Positions 57,324 through 64,000 of a stretch of DNA of 64,000 nt are shown one piece after another. The translations under genes and the position numbers were made by a program. The notes under the pieces were generated by a model. It saw only the letters and a program-made list of their open reading frames with translations. It searched no databases and was not told where the DNA came from. This stretch comes from Allium sativum (Eukaryota; Streptophyta; Magnoliopsida; Asparagales; Amaryllidaceae). The number at the start of each line of letters is the position of its first letter. The stretch's first letter is position 1. The DNA lies in the NCBI GenBank assembly GCA_030737875.1, contig CM060922.1, positions 300,195,456 to 300,259,455 on the forward strand. Direction: 5' to 3'.

Positions 57324-60300
57324 TGTTGTATATAACGGTGTTGTATACACAATTATATGATTTTTGTTTGATGATAACAACCAAATAAATATTATTTTAA
57401 TGTGTTTGATATTGTACTGTTATTGTAAATCACAGACTGGAATATAACATTTATATTTAAATAAAATACAACTGTACAGAAATTTAAATATTCACAGTAT
57501 TTTATTTGAATAGAATAATTTATTTCAATTTCAAATAGTACAACCTTTACAACTCCACTATTTGTACACTCCACTGTTACTTTTCATATCAGTACAAACT
57601 TTCATTCAGTACATTTTCATTTATACAAACTCACACAGTCACTCTGTCATATATACATTCATTTGCACTTTCATATACAGACACATTGATACATTGATAC
57701 ACTGACACTGTCTTCTGCCTTCTTGTCTTCAGTCTTCAATGTTAGTCCAATCATCACAGTCAGTCCAGTCATTCCAGCTTACCTGTCACACATGAAACAG
57801 AAACACACAGTATACTGCAATAGAAATAATACTGAATATATGCAAATATAAATTTTGTTTTTAGAATTTTATTTGCCTCAGATTTCCGGTGTGTTTCTCA
57901 TCATTTTTCTGACTCGATCTGATTTTCATATCCAATCGACTGTGTCTAGACAGCTTGTGATATTCACAGTGATACACTGTAAATACCACAAGGCAGACAA
58001 CATGTATATGTATATACAGAGCAGGGACAGGGACAACTCGTCTGATGGCTGCATGTACACACGTGTACACGTGTGCACTGCCACGCCAATCAGTATGCAG
58101 CTGAGGAGTAGCCACTAGGACTGTCTCGACTCAGTGAAATTGAAAACAAAAATCACCAAAGTCAACATGGAGCCAAAAATAAGCAAAGTCAAAATGCAGG
58201 CCTTAGTGAAAGCATATCAAAACAACAAAGAATTCACAAGCCAGAAATGAAAAAGCAAAACTCCAGTGGAGTATACAATGTCGAGCACAAACCAAACCAG
58301 CATGGTGAAGGCACAAACCCAAGCTAAAACAAAATGGTCGAGCCATAATCAAATGTGCAGCAAAATAACAACCCATGCATGGTACACAAAGCGACATGTT
58401 CAAGGAGGTGATCAAGCAGCAAATACATGAAGAATGATCAAGACAGGTCGAGGCAGTCAGGACACAACCTCAAGATTTCAGTGTATATTGGTGCAGCAGT
58501 TCAAGTTTTTTTAAAGTGATCAAGGATGCATAGATGAAGTGGTCGAGCTCATATATGTGAGCAAGCATAGTCAAATTCAAAGCAATGCATGAATGGTGTT
58601 CGACAAACAGGCCAGGGTTCAAATGCATGTACAAAAAGGATGTACACAATTCAACGTTGCATGTACAAATGGTAATACAGCAGCAAATCACAACTATGCA
58701 GCAGTGACAATGGTTTTATGAAATAGCAGTGACATAACAACATGATCACGACAATACATATGACTACATGGTGCAACAATCAAGTCGAGACACAAGTCAG
58801 AGTGCAGAAAGCAACTCAATCAGGTTATGTGCAAGTGCAAGTTTGATTCAACCCAAAACAGCAAATAAGAGTGGTCAACCATCAAGGTAAGTGAGCATAA
58901 GCAAAACAATGATGCAGCAAAATGAAGTATGTACACATGTAGCATGGTGATGCCAAACAACAATGGTGGCATAGCAGCAACAAGAGGATGTACATGGCAG
59001 CAAATTCAAGTCAGGTTTTATGGTGAAACATGTAAACAATATGGTGTAACTCATGGAAAGTATGGACATGCAAACATATACTTAAGCAATGTCATGGTGA
59101 TTCATTCAAAAGCAGGTTCAGATTTAAACTTGAACAAGTGCAGGCAAGGGTCAAGTGTACATGTTACATTGGTTCAACTCAAAAAAAAAAAAAAAACAAT
59201 GCACAGAAATTTCGAAATGTTCAAATAAACAGCAAGTATATTTGTGGAAATCATCTCTGCCTAAATTACTTCCATTTAATTGCGCAAGCACAGTTTGAAA
59301 GAATGAACAAGTTTTTAAGGTATCAAATAAATTTCCAGAAATACAAGTGAGGAGCAAATCAACATTCAGGTTTTAATTGTTTTCGAAATTTACTGTGCAT
59401 GCTCAAGAAATCACTTTCCAAATTTTTGGCAAATTAATTCAAATTCATTTCCATCTTTACTCCAGGAATTTATTTCAGAAATTCAGTTTTAATGTTGGTT
59501 CCAGTTTTTTTTTGGCCAAAAGTATTTCCCAGAAATAAATACACATGAAAAATCAATACACAAATTAGTATTCGATTTTTTGGCAAGAAAATGTTTTGCA
59601 GGATTTCAAATTATTTCCTGTTTTATACAAATCAGTGCCGTGTTTTTAGCTAGTGGTCAAATGGAGCAATTTTTAAAAAAAAAATCTCTTTTCGTAAAAT
59701 CTGTTTTAAGCACAACAATGTTTTTGGGCAAGTATTTATTTTTCCACAAATACACAATCAATATTTGGCAAGAATAAATTGTGGAAATCGAAATCTGCCA
59801 AAGTTTACATGTTCCAGGAAACCGAATCACGCAAGCTATTTCAGCCAAGGAATTAAATTCATTCAATCGAACCAAAAAGGGAAAGCAACAGCAATTCAGA
59901 TCAAATCATTATTTGAAATCAGAGCTCAATTTTAGGATTTCAAAATCCTATATTATCCACCAATCATCACTGGCAATTGAGTATTGAAAACCCAAGCATC
60001 AAAAATTCAGAGCATAAATCGAAGAGGAAAAATCAATTCAGAAATCACTCACCAAGTTTTCGATCATAACCACATCCAAATCGAAGTACAAAAGCCATGC
60101 ATAGTTTCGAAGCAGCAGAGATTTAGTTCTAGAAGCATACGTTCGAGATTTGGAGTGTAGAAAACCCTAACTCCCAAATCAGAGAAAGCCAATGTGAAGA
60201 ATCACGTAGCCACAAAGAAGAGAACCTCAGTTTCATCAATTCCAGAAGCCATCGAGTCGATTTGGGGAAAGATTCAGAAACCCTAGAATTAATCAGCCGC

Positions 60301-60884
60301 CATTTTTTTTCAGAGGACAAAACAATCGGGCAAAAACAAATGAAGTGGGCCGGCCATAATTTACAAAGGGGATGACCCTTATATTTTTAAATCCTAGGGT
60401 TTAATTTATTTTTGTTTTTTTTTTAATTTTTTATTGTGTTTTGTTTTTGTTTTGTAAACCAAATTCAAACAGTGTCTAGATCTGTAAAGTCTAGGAATCC
60501 AGTCATGGTGCTGACTGTCAGTTTCAGAGTCTGTAAAATCTGTGTTATGTGTTACGGGATTGTAATACGGGTAAATCTGGTCGAGGGGATATCGTCCAGT
60601 CTGGGGTTTTGAGCGTAGAGTTAGAATAGGAGCGAGAGTCGCGAGTGTACAAGGTCTTGTATGCGGGATCTGTTCTATCATCTAGTAGAAACCTTAGGAA
60701 TGCAGCAGTAGGCAGGGTTTTGCCGAAGCTGGGTATATCTGTGTGTGATTTATTTTCTGCACTTTTATTTCTGCTGCATTCTGTGATCTGTTTATTATTT
60801 TAATATCCTGTCAATTTTTCAATTCAGTTTAAAAACTGTGAAAAACCCTATTCACCCCCCTCTAGGGTTAATCTAGATCCAACA
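57324..60884 (+). repeat. Element F 3' LTR (3561 bp)
   Basis: It pairs with 49259-52828 and ends ATCCAACA, followed by AAATC. The palindrome is at 58058-58075. Confidence 0.95.
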
Positions 60885-60889
60885 AAATC

Positions 60890-61251
60890 TTCGGGAGGAA
60901 GGAATAGGTTTGAGGTGGTACGAAGTTAGGGTGGCTTAAGTACATTGTTTTTAATGTGATTTGGTTTTAATTTAATACGATGTGATATGAAGTGATTGTT
61001 AGTTTATTTAAAACGATATCGATTTGATTTTAAGCATATCCACTGAAAATATCTCAGGGTTCACAACTTGAACTCACGAACCGCTATTTTAATGTAATAA
61101 GACTCAACAGAATATATTATGAAATTAAATTTGAACGTGTATACAACTAACCATATTAAATCCATATTATATCCATTTATATTATCGATTCAACATTTAA
61201 AACAATATTAAATGTTTTAAAATTAATCGACTAAAAATTCTTGTTGTTACA
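60890..61251 (-). repeat. Element E 5' LTR, right piece
   Basis: This is the continuation of LTR E after F. The last 165 bases align with 21168-21324. It ends TTGTTGTTACA. No matching target duplication can be checked, because E's other end is not in the window. Confidence 0.65.
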
Positions 61252-62733
61252 AAATGCAATACAAACAGTAAAAATACCTACAGAAAGGGACTTACAGAAA
61301 ATAGCTAAAAATTACCAGAAAAAATGTAAGTAAAAATATAAGTAAAACTACTAAAAACAACATACTTTTAAATTACTTAAAATGTAAATAATTACTATAC
61401 TCACCTATGGTCTTAAGCTCTTCTCCGTGGCTATTGAAGATTCCGTCTCCATGTTAATTACAAATGTTTTATTTTATAAATTTTCCTTAGAAAAAACAAA
61501 TTCAGGTTTGTCTTAGAAGAGAAAATAAAGGGAAGGAAAAGATTGCGTTGTGAGTGACCAGTTAGGTCTTATGGTTTATTTATAGTGTAGCCTTCGAATC
61601 TTAGACCATTTGATTTTAAGATTTATTTCAAGCTAACAACGTCACCGATAGGATTAGGACCATTAGATCTAAAATCGGATACACCAAAATAGGCCACATC
61701 ACCTGAAAATCGAAAACTCTCAAATTCGACAAGCACCTAGATGGAAAATTACTTAGGCACTTTTGCGAATCAACCCATCCCTTTGGGGCTCGACCCATGT
61801 CTTATATATACATACATATATATAAATATATATATGGTGTAGGTTAATGTTTGTGAAGTTTAAATAAATGGTGGACAAATTGTTTCCATCTCCATTTCGA
61901 AATTCAAACATTCCGCCGGAGCCTACTCCAACCACAACCGCAACTTTGTCTTTCCAACCTTCCCAACCGTCTCCTCCTTTTCCATCTAGACCTATGCTTA
62001 GGCGGTCAAGTGTAGCATAATAGGTATCCCCTCCAATAGAAAACTTTCATATGTCAAGCCATTAACCATACATGTTGTATTGACGGAAATTACATTCAAT
62101 AAATCGAAGGAAGCCTAGGTTAATACTTATGTTTTTCATCCAGTTGACTTTCGCCTATCAGTCTTCAAATTGAAAGAATATATGTCTAAAGTTGGGAAAC
62201 CAAAAGGGCAGTATTTCATACATATTGGGCCAGAATCCTAGCCCTCTATTAAATTTGAAGAAGAATAAGATTTCGATCGAATAATCCAGTCAACTACTTA
62301 CTCTTACTATAGCAAACTATTAATGGTTGATATTTGGCACCCTGGCTACAATTTCAAGAAATTCAAGATGGACACAATTAAGATTTGGGTGATGTTTATC
62401 CACTAAATTCATTCACATATCGATAGGTTAAATCAAGAGTAAAATATAAGGGTCATTCACTCAAGATACATATATGTCGTTCGTACGCTAGTTTGATCAA
62501 ACAACGGTATGGCTCGAGCATTCCAGGTCGCACCGTAGGGTCGAGCAGACGCAAAGCTTTTGCATCACTACGAATCGGTCGAGTAAAAGAAGCTTGTAAG
62601 GATCGGTCGTGCATGATTCAAGGAAGATGGATTTGCACAGCTTGTTGGTTGTTCGTTCAATAGTAGGGTCAGTCGCACAATGATCCAGCCAAGCCAAAGG
62701 TCGCTCGCACACTCCCTTGGTCAGTCATACCCG
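61252..62733. other. Old repeat-derived DNA with no supported gene
   Basis: 61252-62052 is AT-rich, with TATTTATA at 61577-61584 and a TATATA run at 61803-61835. 62053-62406 is a coding remnant, listed separately. 62500-62730 has dispersed GGTCGGTCG-like motifs (GGATCGGTCGTGCAT, GGGTCAGTCGCACA, GGTCGCTCGCACA) that resemble the array in LTR A, so this may be the remains of a related LTR. Confidence 0.5.
62053..62406 (+). pseudogene. Decayed coding remnant, possibly LINE/DUF4283-like
   Basis: In one frame, 118 codons read as sensible protein with three internal stops. Examples are VDFRLSVFKLKEYMSKVGKP, DFDRIIQSTTYSYYSKLL and MVDIWHPGYNFKKFKMDTIK followed by IWV. The spacing of the DFxR, WHPGYNF and IKIWV elements recalls the N-terminal DUF4283 region of plant LINE ORF1 and zinc-knuckle proteins. 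The match is from memory and weak. An ATG-started Pro-rich stretch upstream (61869-62020) may belong to it in another frame. Confidence 0.4.
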
Positions 62734-63600
62734 TGACACCCCACGTTCGTTAATGTCACTCACAAAGGGAATGCATTAAGTTTTGTGAAGCGTTATAGTT
62801 AAACATACATAGAATTTTACAAGACAGACATAAATAACATAACAGCAGAAATTTAAATATTATTTCAAACACAGATCATACAGCGTGGTTCAAAATACCA
62901 TGAGTCTCAGAAACCATTAAAACAACATAACTTCTGTCTTTTAACATCAGAGTACATAAATACTTAAAAGGAAACATAATTCCCCAAATAAAAGAGACAA
63001 AGCCATAGCTAGGATAAAAACTTGAGCCATACTTCGAAAGCAGCTCTAGCAAGATGATATCTGAGTCCTGACTAAGCCTGAGTGTTTCCTCCCTGAGAAC
63101 CTGGGGGAAATGGAAGAAAGAAGGAGAAACAAGAGGGTCAGGCATAAAGTCTGGTGAGTCTAGTGGCTTTTAGCAAGTAAATAAATAAAAGTAGCATGAC
63201 AAGCATATAAAGTAGATAAAAGAGATCACTACATAAATGGCAGGTGTGACAAGGTAGACATGATAAGGTGTATATGCTTCTAATGGTTACTCTGCACTAT
63301 TACTAGTATAACCAAAATGAGATGATCCCTTCCACTATAAGGTGGTAGACTTAGGGCATATGTCCAAATGTACCCTAACCACTACCCTAATCGATCGGTT
63401 CCCTACTCCGTAGATACTCTGTGCCGGCCTCACAGTAGGATGTATCACGTCCTAAACTGGAAACCCCTCACTGATATGCACAGCCCCATATCTAATGGTA
63501 TCATGGTCGTCTTATCCCCCTCTGCCTGGCTCATGCATGCACATGGCCCGGTCATTTTGCGCCGCCCACACCATCCTCCATGTTTGGATCTCTTACAATT

Positions 63601-63671
63601 AGTCAGTAAGTGTGTCACCTCTCCGCCTAGTACAGAGTACTTTATTTGATACCTACTACGGGTTACTGACT
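63601..63671 (-). other. Conserved LTR block closed by a stem (G copy)
   Basis: AGTCAGTAA pairs perfectly with TTACTGACT at the ends of the block. In D the arms are CAGCCCAGTAA and TTACTGCTG, so the stem is kept with different bases. Confidence 0.65.
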
Positions 63672-63741
63672 GAAATGGATCCCACATAATATGATACAAG
63701 CTCTCACCTTTGTCTTGTATCCCCCATTAGGTTTTCACTGA

Positions 63742-63876
63742 CTATGTATACCACTAGGTGTCTTTAATTACATAGCCCTATACCAGTTATGCTTACCCTA
63801 AAAGGTGTCTTTAATTACATAACTTTATTATTTCCTCCGGTTATGTATAGCACTAGGTGTCTTTAATTACATAACC
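63742..63876 (-). other. Three tandem stem-loops in LTR G
   Basis: The units are 63742-63775 (CTATGTA/TACATAG), 63785-63824 (AGTTATG/CATAACT) and 63839-63876 (GGTTATGTA/TACATAACC). All have AGGTGTCTTTAAT in the loop side. The stems differ, yet each pairs. Confidence 0.75.
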
Positions 63877-64000
63877 TTATCGGGTTAAGTTTATGGGCCT
63901 ATATGTAAATATTACCCACCCGCTCCAGAATTTCTTAACCTATCCACTATCCAACAAACTTTACTTAACCCTAACTTTAGTTCATAATCATACAATCCCT

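Larger units (their letters stand above)
49259..60884 (+). mobile_element. Element F: Sirevirus-like Ty1/copia derivative with gag remnant and no pol
   Basis: The element is 11,626 bp, with LTRs at 49259-52828 and 57324-60884 (TGTTG...CAACA). The duplication AAATC is exact on both sides (49254-49258, 60885-60889). An iMet-like primer-binding site follows the 5' LTR. The interior (4.5 kb) holds a gag-like frame with a long coiled coil (52867-54315), then 2.8 kb of non-coding DNA and several GGGGGAG purine tracts before the 3' LTR. The gag start, WxPK motifs and repeated purine tracts recall Sireviruses (inference). No integrase, RT or RNase H is seen, so it is non-autonomous. It is inserted in the LTR of E. 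Confidence 0.93.
21168..61251 (-). mobile_element. Element E: old LTR retrotransposon with non-coding remnant interior, host of C, D and F
   Basis: The remaining E pieces are a left LTR end (21168-21324), a purine tract (21325-21337), interior pieces (21338-21842, 33129-33704, 43756-43802), a primer-binding site (43803-43814), and a right LTR (about 43817-49258 and 60890-61251). The last 150 bases of the two LTRs align: both contain CAACATTTAAAACAATATT and AATGTTTTAAAATTAAT, and both end GTTGTTACA. No gag or pol sequence is seen in the roughly 1.15 kb interior, so E is a non-coding (LARD-like) or internally deleted element. The left LTR is cut by the Helitron-like insertion. Divergence of the LTR ends is high, so E is the oldest layer. 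Confidence 0.75.
62734..64000 (-). repeat. Element G: LTR of a D-like gypsy element, cut by the window end
   Basis: The LTR starts TGACACCCCACG and shares ordered text with LTR D: TCACTC.CAAAGGGAATGC near the start, CCTCCCTGAG.ACCTGGGGG, GGAAGAAAGAAG and GTCAG.CATAAAG.CTG. No primer-binding site lies to its left, so in this orientation it is a 3' LTR or a solo LTR, and any interior lies beyond 64000. It contains the closed conserved block (63601-63671) and three stem-loops (63742-63876). Confidence 0.8.

Overview
The window is seed-plant nuclear DNA, probably eudicot. It is a pile of transposable elements nested inside one another, and I found no convincing host gene, rRNA, tRNA or CRISPR array. 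The plant assignment rests on the element types: chromovirus-like (Del/Tekay-type) and Athila-type Ty3/gypsy elements, a Sirevirus-like Ty1/copia derivative, and a Helitron-like end. Primer-binding sites match plant initiator tRNA-Met (TGGTATCAGAGC-like) and tRNA-Asp. The exact species cannot be read from this sequence.

Layout. Element A (Ty3/gypsy, minus strand) enters from the left edge. Its decayed integrase, RNase H, RT, protease and gag occupy 1-3629 and its 5' LTR runs 3832-17086. That LTR is split by element B (Ty3/gypsy, plus strand, 5072-15917, target duplication ATAAG). A sits in AT-rich DNA (17087-21167) that ends in a Helitron-like 5' terminus. This lies inside the left LTR of an old element E (minus strand, to 61251), of which about 157 bp shows (21168-21324). 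E's internal region is non-coding in what remains (about 1.15 kb in three pieces) and holds two insertions. They are element C (Athila, minus, 21843-33123, duplication GTAGT) and element D (Ty3/gypsy, minus, 33705-43755, duplication TCTAA). E's right LTR (about 43817-61251) is split by element F (Sirevirus-like copia derivative, plus, 49259-60884, duplication AAATC). After E come about 1.5 kb of old repeat DNA with a broken coding remnant (62053-62406). The window ends in the first 1.27 kb of an LTR of another D-like element, G (62734 onward).

Coding state. B has a complete gag-protease-RT-RNase H-integrase-chromodomain frame (8107-12507) broken only by six in-frame stops. C has all Athila gag-pol domains with several stops and one frameshift. 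A is heavily decayed. D and F keep gag but have lost most or all of pol, yet each has two well-matched LTRs and a target duplication. They look like non-autonomous passengers that used another element's enzymes.

Most notable. The LTRs of B, D and G, three related families, carry tandem stem-loops whose stem sequences differ but still pair: two per LTR in B and D, three in G. They lie about 1-1.6 kb downstream of the TATA box in B and D. Beside them is a conserved block closed by another covarying stem. This looks like an RNA structure under selection in the long 5' leader. D also contains a second, highly decayed copy of the integrase tail/chromodomain region inside its deletion. All boundaries were read by eye; similarity levels are estimates, not computed values.
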